Shown in pieces: positions 24,125-33,825 of a stretch of DNA of 64,000 nt. The DNA is from Wolfiporia cocos (taxonomy: Eukaryota > Basidiomycota > Agaricomycetes > Polyporales > Phaeolaceae), in the NCBI GenBank assembly GCA_029448655.1, contig JACCLO010000005.1, forward strand, positions 3,782,001 through 3,846,000, written 5' to 3'. Below the pieces are notes generated by a model, which ran no database searches, was not told where the DNA came from, and saw only the letters and a list, made by a program, of their open reading frames with translations. Position 1 is the stretch's first letter; each line of letters begins with the position of its first letter. The translations under genes were made by a program, and so were the position numbers.

Positions 24125-26041
24125 ATGCTCCAACCTACCATCGCGGCGCTCGCGCTGTCGCTATGTGCGGGCCTCGTCTCGTCCCAGGACACGACGACGG
24201 TCAACGTCTCCGTCCCCGTGCTTGCACCGACCAGCACGCAGCCGATGTACTCGACGCTTCTGTCATTCTCAATTGAGCAAGACAGATGGCCGGACTGGAG
24301 CGGGATAGACGAGCGGAACAACTTCACGTACAACGCACTGATGAGGTACGCGAGCTTGACTGGACAACCACCCAAACTCCGCGTCGGTGCCGACTCGGAG
24401 GACCATACGACATGGTCACCCACAGTGACGGTTCGTGTCTTCGATGCGAGACACTTCGACTGAGCTCACAATTCGGTACAGGTGAACGAGGATATCTTCC
24501 CTCCTGCGAATTCTATTACGCCATACCCAGAAGCTACGAACATCACAGTCGGTGACGTGTATTACACGCTTGTAAAGTGGCTACCCGCAGGTAGGTTTTC
24601 CATTATTCGCTACAGACTTTGACATGCCACTCACCCTCACTGGGAACATGCAGGCACACGAATGGTTTGGGGCGTCAATCTGGGTTACAATAACGTCACC
24701 AACGCAGTTAACATGGCCAAGGCGATCTTCCGCGCTTTCAGTCAGCCATCTGTCATTGACTCCGGAGTGATCCTGGAGCGGATCGAAGTTGGTAAGTCGG
24801 GATGAACATTTGGTAAGCGGGACGCCCGAGGCTAATCTACTACACTAGGCAATGAGGCGGATCTGTACAGCAGCAACGGAGCCCGTCCAGCCAACAACTG
24901 GACGGTCGAGGACTATGTTGCCGACTGGGAGTCCATCGCCGGCCCAGTCGTCGAGGCCGTTGGTATTGACAGCGAGTACGGGCCAGTGACCCTCCAAGGC
25001 GCTGCATTCGCTTCGCAGAAGTTCACTCCGAGAGAGATCTTCAGCTTGGGGATCCTGAACAGCACTGCAGGAAAGACTATCTCGACGTGAGCCCATGAAG
25101 AGTTTTGAGGATAGTATCTATTGCTTGACCTTTGTTAACAGCATATCGCAACATCAGTACTCTGCGGCGTTCTGCAACGGCGGCGCCTTCGGATTGATCT
25201 CATTCATGAATAAGGCCTCCGTTCGGGGTAACCTCACCATATTTGAGGCTGATATCGCGGCGACGTACGAGCACGGCCTGACCTACATTCTTGGGTGAGC
25301 AAGGATATATGATTATGCCATTTCACGTGCGACTGACGATTATATAGCGAGACCAACAGCATTGCATGCCACGGGGCACCCGGGGTGAGCAACACGGCAG
25401 GTGCTGCGCTCTGGGCGATCGACTACACCCTCTTCGCGTCCACGATCGGTATCCGAGAACTTTACTTCCATGAGGGCATCGGTTACAAGTACAACTTCGT
25501 GAGTTCTAGGCCTTCATTTATAAGCGCACTGGTCTGATTGGTAACCGACCTGCAGCTGCAACCGGTCACTCTGTACAACTCCACAATCGACGGTTCCCCT
25601 CTTAACCCACCTGCGCCGCCTCACATCCAACCTCCCTACTATGGTGGCTTAGTCATCGACACGTTCGTTGGTTCGTCTGGCTCCGCGCAGATTGTCGAGC
25701 TGGATGTCGCAGACAACAACACTAGTGGCTACGCAGCATTCGAGGACGGACAGCTTGCTCGGGCGGTATTCGTGAACCTACACGCGTGGGTTACCAACAG
25801 CACGGGCACACGGCCCGTCGTCCATATCAATTTGGATTTCGCCAACGGAACCGCCACGCAGGCGACAGCGAGGAGGCTGGTAATACAGCATGCAGATGAT
25901 ACTGCGAATCTCACGTGGGCTGGTCAGAGCTACGAGCAGACTGCCGACGTGAGTCCGACGGGACAGGTGGTCGTGGAAAACGTAAATTTGCAGGAGGGCA
26001 TTGACTTGCGGGCGACAGAAGCGATACTCCTCACGTTCTAG
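24125..26041 (+). CDS. Secreted glycoside hydrolase family 79 (beta-glucuronidase-like)
   Basis: Seven exons: 24125-24430, 24482-24590, 24654-24791, 24849-25086, 25142-25294, 25348-25498 and 25556-26041. They give 526 aa in frame. Residues 1-20 are a signal peptide ending near GLVSSQ. The catalytic barrel carries LRVGADSEDHTTW, the acid/base motif ERIEVGNEADLYSSN and the nucleophile motif LGETNSIACHG, each with its glutamate. YYGGLVIDTFVGSSGSAQIV leads into a C-terminal beta domain like that of fungal GH79 enzymes. Members release glucuronic acid or its 4-O-methyl form from glycans such as arabinogalactan-protein side chains; the exact substrate cannot be told from sequence. Many N-glycosylation sequons (NNT, NGT, NTT types) fit secretion. 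All catalytic residues look present. Confidence 0.92.
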
Positions 26042-26447
26042 GTAGGATGAAACCGCGAGCCAGCCCCGTTGTATCCACGCGAGATAACAGCGCGTGTACT
26101 GTCGTACTGCGACCCTCGATGTGATAAATGTCAACTATTTGCTACCCCGGTCTATGTCCGCTAGGCGGTCGAGTGCCTGGACGATGTGAGCCTGTCGGCA
26201 TGTGTCAAATTGGTATGGAGAGGTTTAAGATTGGCAACATGGACGCGTACTCGGACCCGCCCGTGTCAATCTGTATGGTATGTGATGTCGTCACGCTGGT
26301 CGAAGCGTCGCGAACAAAGCCATCTCATCCCCACCCTTTCGCGATGCACACGTTTCGAAGAGCAAGGGATGAGTATGAAGCACCAGGGTCGCCGACGCGA
26401 AACCCCTCAATTCCGCATTCCGTTGCGGTGTGAGCTCGCCTCTGAAG
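26042..26447. other. Intergenic between GH79 and SET genes
   Basis: About 400 bp holding the 3' end of the GH79 transcript and the promoter of the SET gene. No coding frame is convincing. Confidence 0.4.
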
Positions 26448-27696
26448 ATGACCGAAGACGAACGAGCAAACCCAAGTGAGCTAGGACGCAATTGCTAGCG
26501 GCTGCTGTCGTTGCTAACTGGTCGTGAGCACGAAAGGCTGCCAGCATGTCGAAGAAAACGGCTTGCTACCGCCGGGGGCGGACACGACACAAGTGATATC
26601 TGAGAATCCACGCATTGTCCTGTCCGACACTCGCTATCGAAACGCGCCTTGCTTCCTATACGTGCCTGAAAGCCAATCCGACATGGTCATAGTGGACTAC
26701 CTGCCAGATCTGCGCAACATGACGCGCTGGCCCCTTGGGAGCGAACTCCGACACCCGGAATGCGCACGCAGTTTCAGTGCAGCAGGCGTTCCCCATAAGG
26801 GTGTGGGCGTGCTTGCGACGCGTCCGATTCGGGAGGGCGAACTGATTTGTGTGGAGCGGCCTTTGTGGGTTAGTCGAAGGAGGCTCCCTTGCGCGGCTGA
26901 TCAGACCAACATGAATGGCATATTCTATCGCGCAGCCATTCAAGGACTGTCCCTGCGGACCCGAGAAATTTTCTTCGCCTTGGAGAACTCCTTTCCCTCT
27001 TCGCACTACGACATCGTTCCGGGTATATTGAACACCAATTGCCTGGCAATTGGGACCATGCCCGACCCCGGCAATAGTCCAGCGCCAGGTCTCACGTGCA
27101 ACGAGGTGGATGGGTACATAGGGTGCTTCCCGACACTGTCAAGAGTCAATCATGACTGCGCACCGTCGGCGCATTACTGCTTCTCGTTCACATCGTTCTG
27201 TGGAGAGCTTCGTGCCACAAGGGATATATCGACCGGGGAGGAGATTACAATCGCGTATGTGCCATTATGCACGCCCGGGAGGGAGCGTCGGGCCCTCTTG
27301 GCTCAGACACGGCATTTCGAGTGCAAGTGCGCGACATGCCTTTTACCCGTAGAAGAGGCGAGTGCGAGCGACGCGCGGCGGGTGCGCATCCGTGAGCTGC
27401 TGAAGAAGCTGGAAGGCGCCAGGTTTCCACCCCGTGTGCCGATGGAGGAGCTTGAGGAGTCACTGCGATGGACACGAGAGGAGAATATGCGGATGGAGGA
27501 GGCACGGCTGTTGCTCTGTGGCAGCCAGGTTCTGACCATATATAGCGATCTGGATGCTGCCATACAGTGGGCAAGAGATGCGAGAAGGGTGTTTGAGCTG
27601 ATCGAGGGGAAGGAGTCTATGAATCTGCGAAAGGTGGATGATGCAGATCGTGTACATCAAATGATGGCAGCTGCGCCGAGAACTCTTAGGATCTAG
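26448..27696 (+). CDS. SET-domain protein (SMYD-like, without MYND finger)
   Basis: Predicted as a short first exon 26448-26475 (MTEDERANP) joined by a 61-nt intron with a perfect 'gctaac' branch site to exon 2, 26537-27696; 395 aa. The frame stays open upstream of 26537 but has no ATG there, which is why the intron is proposed. The SET core is clear: GVGVLATRPIREGELICVERP, LSRVNHDCAPSAHYCF, ELRATRDISTGEEITIAY. A Cys-rich post-SET part CKCATCLLP and a helical tail follow. Such proteins methylate lysines of histones or other proteins using S-adenosylmethionine. The NHxCxPS motif that helps bind the cofactor is intact. The acceptor 'aaag' is weaker than usual; a start at Met 26683 is the alternative. 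Confidence 0.82.
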
Positions 27697-28489
27697 ATAA
27701 AGCAACGTTAGCACACAGGAAAGTCAAGAATTAGAAAGGTCATAATGATGACCACACCGAGTGCGCTTGAACGATATCGCTAAGCGGATTTGGCACCAAT
27801 TCTACTCAGATCGCAGGACGATAAACAACCCACGTTCTCGGTGTGCTGATCCTTCTCAGTATGCAGCAGCAGAAGCATTATATGTGATCAGGAGATCCGT
27901 CTCGCTAATGATAGGCAAACATTCAGCATGATAGACAGAGGCCGTACGAAACAACAAACTGTCTGGGAGCTGACACCTTGATGGTATATGGTCTCGAAAA
28001 TGCGATGTTGAATGTTCACGAAGGCCTTAAGGAATCCCGCTCAGTGGCCAGATAGTTGAAGACCTAGTAACTTCATCGCATTCAGAAGGAGCGCCAGACT
28101 TACGTACGTTGCTCCCGGGCCTCTCCCAGGCCATCTAGCTGGCACCATGTATCGAATCTTTGGCATTTAACAGGGATAGGACTGAGTGGTTTCATATAGA
28201 GCTGGGTGTAGAGTCGAGCTTGTATTCTCTTGACCGTGACTAAACGTGACATATCCTGATCGAGACCTTTGGCAATAGCATTGATCGAGAATTGTCTCCT
28301 GCTCAAATGTTCACTAGACAGTTGGCTGGACCAGCGCAAGCACTTGGTTTCACAAGTCCATGACAAAGTGCCTAGCTCCATTGCCAATGCCGTGGCTGTG
28401 GAAGGAGGTTCCCGGGTCTCACGTGGCCGAGATTGATAGGCTGAAGCGCTTCTGGTCCTATCCTGAGATATTGAGACTCGTCTTCCACA
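27697..28489. other. Intergenic, promoter of the WD40 fusion gene
   Basis: No credible gene. 'gggtctcacgtggccgag' at about 28410-28430 contains a CACGTG box, and a similar 'ggtctcacgtgg' occurs in front of the paralogue (about 32057). This suggests a shared regulatory site or simply common ancestry. Confidence 0.45.
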
Positions 28490-31212
28490 ATGAGTACACT
28501 CGCAGCAAATGTATATGCCGAACAGCTGTTCCGTCTTGGCCATGGCTACCCCTTATGGGATCCAGAGCCCACGAAACACGGCGAGATTCTCATCGGCGAC
28601 GTAGGTTTCATCGAAAATGGCGGGTTTTACAGAATCTTCAATGCCACTCACAACAAAGATGATCCTGTCAATAAATACGGGGTTCCAGATGGATTCAAAA
28701 CTTTCAGTTATGGAGAATATGCAGAGATAAACCAGTCCGGATACATCACTGAACATACCCTGTGTAGCAAGGCTGTTAAGCAGGTTACTGCGAGCCTGGA
28801 TGTCAATGTGTGAGTTTGGTAGTAGACTGGTCTGGATACTACGCTGACAGTGTTGCAGGCATGGAGCGAAAGGGGGGTTCCATTTTCAGTGTACGGATGA
28901 ACAAGGAGCTCTACTGGTTATCAAAGAGGCCGGTACTCGACAGGCGATCCACCCTAGTCGCAGGATGTCCAATTATATGAAACAGAACCACCAAAGCTGG
29001 TATACCTTCGCTACAGAAGATAAAGATCTCGATATTCCCAAGGACTCCATCATCTTTGTGCGAGGCTTTGCGAAGACGGCCGAATGGGCTGTGACTGCGT
29101 GGGTACATGAAGGACGTGCAGCCCAGGTGAACTTCACCGGTGACTTTGCCTCGGCTGCAAGTGTCGCTTTCTCCGTCTCGAGCTCTAAAGAGGTCATTTC
29201 AAGACCTGAGCACCGCTTGGGTCCAGCAAGCATCTTAAAGAACGGGGGGCGCCCTCACGACAGATCTGATCAATGTATATTTCTGCACTATTACAAGCTA
29301 AAAGTGCGCCTAGGCCTCTTTCCTACCGTTTTACAAGGTGCAGCCGGTCCACACGATCCTGCAACAGGTCCAAGTGATGGTTCAAGCGGAGGTCACACGG
29401 GCGTCTTGTCTCAAGACCCCACAGAAATGGACCTGGATATAGTGCCCGGCACCAAGGTATCAAGAAGCGCTGATACGTCAATATGCATCGCTCTGACTGT
29501 TGTGATAGGTGTATGATCCCGTGGATTATGTGCTGGATTACATTCTCAGGGTAGGTTGGGTATACCACTGCCACTTTACTTTACATCTCAGAATCGCTCA
29601 CGAAGTCATAGCACTCAAACGCTGGCACAGCCATTGCTCATGATGAGGATATTACGACAGTGTGCGGGGTAGGTCTACCACGCAGAGGTGTTCCTTGGTA
29701 GACGCTGACCATCCAATAGCTGCACAACTGCGAAATACCAGAGGATATCCCGACCTTCCTGGAAAGCGTGCGACCACATATTGAAGTCAACGAGGACGGA
29801 CGTATGTTGTCATTCTGATGAATATGCTTTCCTTGAGTAATTACGCAGTATAGTCGGTATGCTGTCTTATGAGAACTTTGCGGCCGATGAACATAGCACC
29901 GTTGGGATACCGATACCTGTGCATGATAATGGCCAAGCACCGCGAAACCAAGATCAACCCGATCAGGGACCACATACTGAAGTTAACGAAGACGGACGTA
30001 TGTTGTCATTCTCATGATTTTGCTTTCCTTGAGTAACTATGCAGTATAGTCGGTATGCTGTCTCCTGAGAACTTTGCGGCCGACGGGTATAACATCGTTG
30101 GGGTACCGCGAAATCAAGATCGATCCGATCAGGAGGACGAGTCTCGACATCTAGACAAAGGCAAGGCACCAATGGGCGATGATGCCGTCATCACGCTTGA
30201 TATCCACACGGGTGGCATATGCGCCCTGGCCTACTCTCCAGACGGTGTGCGCATTGCCAGCGGATCGGAGGATGCAAAAATCATCATCTGGGATGCTGAA
30301 ACTGGTCAGCGTCTACACGAGTGCAGGAGTCATGAAGAAACTATCTGCTCGCTGGCATTCTCCCCCAACAGCACTGAATTAGTTTCCGGCTCCCGCGATG
30401 GCAAGGCCATCATTTGGTCTGTTGGAAGCGGCGAGGCGCGCGCTATTCTAGAGGGCCATACTGGATTCGTATATTGCGTAACGTACTCCCCAGATGGCAG
30501 TACTATTGCCACCGCTTCTGTCGACTTCTCCGTCAGAATATGGGATTCGGTCACCGGTGCCTGCAGGGCCATATGCCAGGGCCATAACGCCATAGTCATG
30601 CTCGTAGGATACTCCCCTGATGGCAGCAAGCTCGTATCAGCCAGCGCCGACTATACGGCTCGAGTCTGGCATCCAGAAACGGGAGCAGAGCTATTCGTGC
30701 TGGAGGGACACCATGGTGTTATATACTCTCTGGCGTTCTCTCCGGACAGTCGCAAACTCATCACAGGCTCCGACGACGGCACTGCACGTATATGGAATAT
30801 AGAGACCGGGGACGAGCTCATTACGCTACGGGAGCATGCGGGATCTGTTTGGGCGGTATCTTTCTCGCGGGACGGGAAGCAGGTTTTGAGCGCCGCTAGT
30901 GATGGCACGGTCAAAGTGTGCAACTCACTCTCCGGTGCAAAAGAAATGGAGTTGGAAGGCGGTGACGCGTTCGTCAATGCTGCTGCATTCTCCGTGGACG
31001 GCGCGCGCGTCTGTGCCAGTGCAGGCGATAACATCTTGCGCGTTTGGAGCTCATCCTCTGAGAAGCCTATTGCGACGCTCACAGGCCATTCTGACAAGGT
31101 CAGCCATATCAAGTTTTCGCCAGATGGAAAGCGTCTAGTCTCCTCTTCAGATGATAGTACTCTGAGAGTATGGGACCTGGAGACATTCATACATGACCCA
31201 CCGCAGGACTAG
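28490..31212 (+). CDS. Uncharacterised basidiomycete domain fused to eight WD40 repeats
   Basis: Seven exons: 28490-28809, 28859-29456, 29509-29550, 29612-29668, 29720-29801, 29854-29997 and 30050-31212. They give 801 aa in frame. The N-terminal half (AANVYAEQLFRLGHGYPLW, IGDVGFIENGGFYRIFN, HPSRRMSNYMKQNHQSWYTF, DQCIFLHYYKLKVR, YDPVDYVLDYIL, IPEDIPTFLESVRPHIEVNE) belongs, from memory, to a large uncharacterised agaricomycete family that normally ends near the GML motif. Here a C-terminal propeller follows: eight blades from about 30200 with the usual GH/SH...WD pattern (SPDGVRIASGSEDAKIIIWD, HTGFVYCVTYSPDGS, LVSSSDDSTLRVWD). One blade ends VCN instead of a WD dipeptide. Exon 6 and its upstream intron are a tandem duplicate of the sequence leading into exon 7. 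No transmembrane segment or signal peptide was noticed. The function is unknown; WD40 repeats imply protein binding. Confidence 0.85.
29772..30133 (+). repeat. Tandem duplication of an intron-exon unit inside the WD40 gene
   Basis: Unit 1 (29772-29967, 196 bp) and unit 2 (29968 to about 30133) both begin 'gaccacata.tgaagt.aacga' and contain the intron start 'gtatgttgtcattct', the acceptor 'gtatag' and the exon start 'tcggtatgctgtct..tgag'. Unit 2 lacks 30 bp of coding sequence (10 codons). The added exon is 144 nt (48 codons) with the same phase on both sides, so the reading frame survives. Confidence 0.9.
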
Positions 31213-32059
31213 GAGATAGTTCCACAATCTTGCTGCCTGTTCGATATATATGCTTAGTGGATGGAGGCAGTGCTCCGTCTTCATGCATTTCAACGGCTGT
31301 GTCACAATGTTGTATAATGTCGTTTGTTCACAGATTCTTGCTCTGGATACGGCCAATTTGTCAGACTTATCGTCTTGTTGTGTGAGTAAAGGTTGACAAT
31401 ATTCGAGCTCATAGCTAACTCCAGTGGCTACTTTTAAATTGTTATCCTTAAAACTCATAAATAAGCGCACCATATATACGGTGCTTTTTGAGATGTGCCT
31501 TATACAAGATTGAAGACGAGTGGGAATATATTAGATGAGGGAGATCTTCAGGTCATATTACCGCAGGCAACAGACTATGCTATCTGTACACGTCAGGAAA
31601 TGGCTACAAGTTGATCAGTCACGTAGGATCATGGTAATAAGTGGTGAATTGCTGTGTTAATGCTGTTTCGCTTTATTGCTCGTTCGTCCAGCTAAAGATT
31701 GAACGTCGAAAATCCCTTAGAAGGACTCGGTCTTGGCCTTGTGATTATACACCTGTCGAGGATGAGCTGCTTGAAGTATATAACGGCGTACTGTTATGAA
31801 TCCCGGCTTGTGACCAGTCTGCACATTATCTCTTATTGAATGGATAGCCAACCGAATTAAAAATGATCATTCTGACATGGTTTGCCATACCTTCACAGGT
31901 TAATGTACCGTGTGCTACGAGCTGTGACGATTGACTAATCAGGGCCGATGAACGAGTTTCGGGATATATCATTGACAGAGCTGTTGAGGGATTGTGAGTT
32001 TCACAGAGTTTCACGACCAGCTTCTGACAGCCATCTGCTAATCAATGAACTTCGAGGTC
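31213..32059. other. Intergenic, no gene seen
   Basis: 3' flank of the WD40 gene followed by upstream sequence of its paralogue. The right end ('aacttcgaggtctcacgtgg') matches the promoter sequence of the intact gene, which shows where the paralogue's promoter begins. Confidence 0.4.
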
Positions 32060-32074
32060 TCACGTGGTTACCGA
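32060..32074. repeat. Target-site duplication, left copy (15 bp)
   Basis: 'tcacgtggttaccga' is repeated exactly at 33725-33739, on the other side of the 1.65-kb element. Confidence 0.85.
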
Positions 32075-33724
32075 GAGAGAGAGAGAGAGAGAGAAGAGAC
32101 ATTTATTACACGCCGGCAGTCACGTACATGAACATAAGCGTGGGCCGAAGGCCAAAGTATGGTGGAAGAGTGATGTGAGATGTGCGGTAGTAGAAGTTAG
32201 AGCTGACAGTATCGTGGTGTAGAATGATGGAGCGTGGTGGAAGTAGTTAGACATGGAAGTTAAAAATCGGGTAGAACGATTTTAACGTTTTTACAAAATA
32301 GCCAAATAAGGTGTTGGTTGTAGAAGAGTTTTAGAGCGTGTGTGGATTGGGAATCATCAATGATGTGTATCGTAAATGAAGATGTGTGTTTGGGTTTGGG
32401 ATTCATCCAGCAAGGGAAGCGGGAGAGTTGGAATGGGTGTGGGGTGTCGAAGGGGATGATGTTCGCGTTAGTAAGTTGTTGCCATAACTCACGGAGTAAT
32501 TCGGCGGATGTGTAAATGGGGGCATCGGGTTGAAGACGGCAGGGGACGCCATTGAATTGGATGGTGACGACTTTGTCTTGTCGTGTGGCGATAGTGGGAA
32601 GGGTGGGTATCGGGAGTATGGGTGGGGTGGATGGGATTGTTGCGAAGAGGTCGGTGTCGGCGACGTCATCGATAGTAGGGTCAGGGATAAGTTTCCCGAC
32701 GATGTTGGTAAGGGAGACAAGAGGAAGTGAATTGTAGACGGGTGAACGTTGTGCCCATGGTGGCAGGTGGTTTTGGTATTGTGGCGAGGGAGGTGTGGGT
32801 TGACGAGGAGGTGGGGTAGGCATAGGGGGGTATGTGGCTTGGTGGGCGAGGTAGTCGTCCATCTCTTGTTGGGTGACTCCGTCGGGGAGCCGCGGTGGTG
32901 GGGTGATGGGTTGGGGTGCATGGATCACAGGGGGTGTGGGAGTAGGAGGAGCAGGGGAGTGTTTCCCGCTCGTATTGACATTGATCCAGGGTGGTGGGGT
33001 GGTGGTGGATGGGCGGGGAGTGGGAGGTAAGGTTTCCCAGTCGGATCCGTCGTTTGGTGTAGGTGGGACAATAGTCGGGGGTGTTGAGATGGGTCGGACA
33101 ACGGTTGGTGTTGTCGGGGGTGTGACGTGAGGGGTGGTGATAGGGGGTGGTGGGGGTGGCGGGGACGTGAACGTCGGTTTCTGCGGTAGGGGATGAATGG
33201 CGCACGTAGTGGCGGGTGGTTTAGGCCTAGAATAAAGCGGCCGTGAGAAGATCACGTGTGGCTTGGTGGGGTGTGTGAGCAGTTGGTATGGTTTGGTCAA
33301 GGGCACGTGTGGCGTGGTGTGGTGTGGGAGCGGTTGGTGCGTTTGGGTCAAGGGTTGCAATGGGGAAAGCAGGGGAGTCGCCTGAGGCTGAGCCCGGCAA
33401 ATAGAGATGAGCTGTGCTTGAAGGCGGGATACGTCTCCGAGCAGGAGTTGAAGGTGAGCAGGGTTGGAGGATATGGCATCGATGCCATGAGAAAGGGAGG
33501 TGATAACATGGCTTGCCTGTGCCTTCCACATGGGGAGGGCGTTGGCTGTGGTTTGAGATTTGTAGGCATGAAATATGCCTTGGGCTGATTGGAAAAGGAG
33601 TTCGAAAGCTATGGGGGCACCGGTGGGGACTGTGTGGGACATTGTGGGCTAGATAGTAGGTACGGATTGTATGAATTGGTGAGCGTCTAACTGGGTGGTG
33701 GTGGTGTGTGGTCAAGGTGCGCCG
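32075..33724 (-). mobile_element. Retroposon-like element with one long ORF
   Basis: A unit of 1650 bp bounded by a perfect 15-bp direct repeat. Read on the minus strand it has a short 5' leader (about 80 nt), one intronless ORF, a 3' leader with 'aataaa' and a terminal (TC)n run (the plus-strand (GA)11 at 32073-32094) right at the junction. A variable long target duplication, lack of terminal inverted repeats and a simple-repeat 3' tail are features of non-LTR (LINE/SINE-type) retroposition. No reverse transcriptase is present, so it would be non-autonomous or a retroposed gene. It lies about 85 bp upstream of the ATG of the dead WD40 paralogue. Confidence 0.7.
32260..33642 (-). CDS. Pro/Thr/His-rich protein of the retroposon-like element (gag/ORF1-like?)
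   Basis: Single exon of 460 codons, ATG 33642. The N-terminal ~110 residues are helical (FELLFQSAQGIFHAYKSQTT, LLLGDVSRLQAQLISICRAQ). The middle ~200 are a Pro/Thr/His-rich low-complexity stretch. The last ~100 look globular: VVTIQFNGVPCRLQ, ELLRELWQQLTNANIIPF, HTSSFTIHIIDDSQSTHALK, IWLFCKNVKIVLPDF. The final part has the strand-helix-strand rhythm of an RRM-like or LINE ORF1 domain (hydrophobic strand, 'polar residue plus helix', then 'K.V.I'). That is inference; no zinc knuckle is present. The reading frame is intact, so the insertion may be recent. Confidence 0.6.
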   Translation of the reverse strand: MSHTVPTGAPIAFELLFQSAQGIFHAYKSQTTANALPMWKAQASHVITSLSHGIDAISSNPAHLQLLLGDVSRLQAQLISICRAQPQATPLLSPLQPLTQTHQPLPHHTTPHVPLTKPYQLLTHPTKPHVIFSRPLYSRPKPPATTCAIHPLPQKPTFTSPPPPPPPITTPHVTPPTTPTVVRPISTPPTIVPPTPNDGSDWETLPPTPRPSTTTPPPWINVNTSGKHSPAPPTPTPPVIHAPQPITPPPRLPDGVTQQEMDDYLAHQATYPPMPTPPPRQPTPPSPQYQNHLPPWAQRSPVYNSLPLVSLTNIVGKLIPDPTIDDVADTDLFATIPSTPPILPIPTLPTIATRQDKVVTIQFNGVPCRLQPDAPIYTSAELLRELWQQLTNANIIPFDTPHPFQLSRFPCWMNPKPKHTSSFTIHIIDDSQSTHALKLFYNQHLIWLFCKNVKIVLPDF

Positions 33725-33739
33725 TCACGTGGTTACCGA
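33725..33739. repeat. Target-site duplication, right copy (15 bp)
   Basis: Exact repeat of 32060-32074. Confidence 0.85.
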
Positions 33740-33825
33740 TTACCCTTGGGCGTTATGGACACAGCTCTTGATCGTATCCATCCATCCAGGCTGGTTATGC
33801 CCACATTTGCTTGGCTTTTATAACT

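Noticed and set aside
26524..26536. GTG at 26524 as start of the SET gene
   Set aside because: A nuclear fungal gene should start with ATG; a short upstream exon with an in-frame intron and a perfect branch site explains the open frame better.
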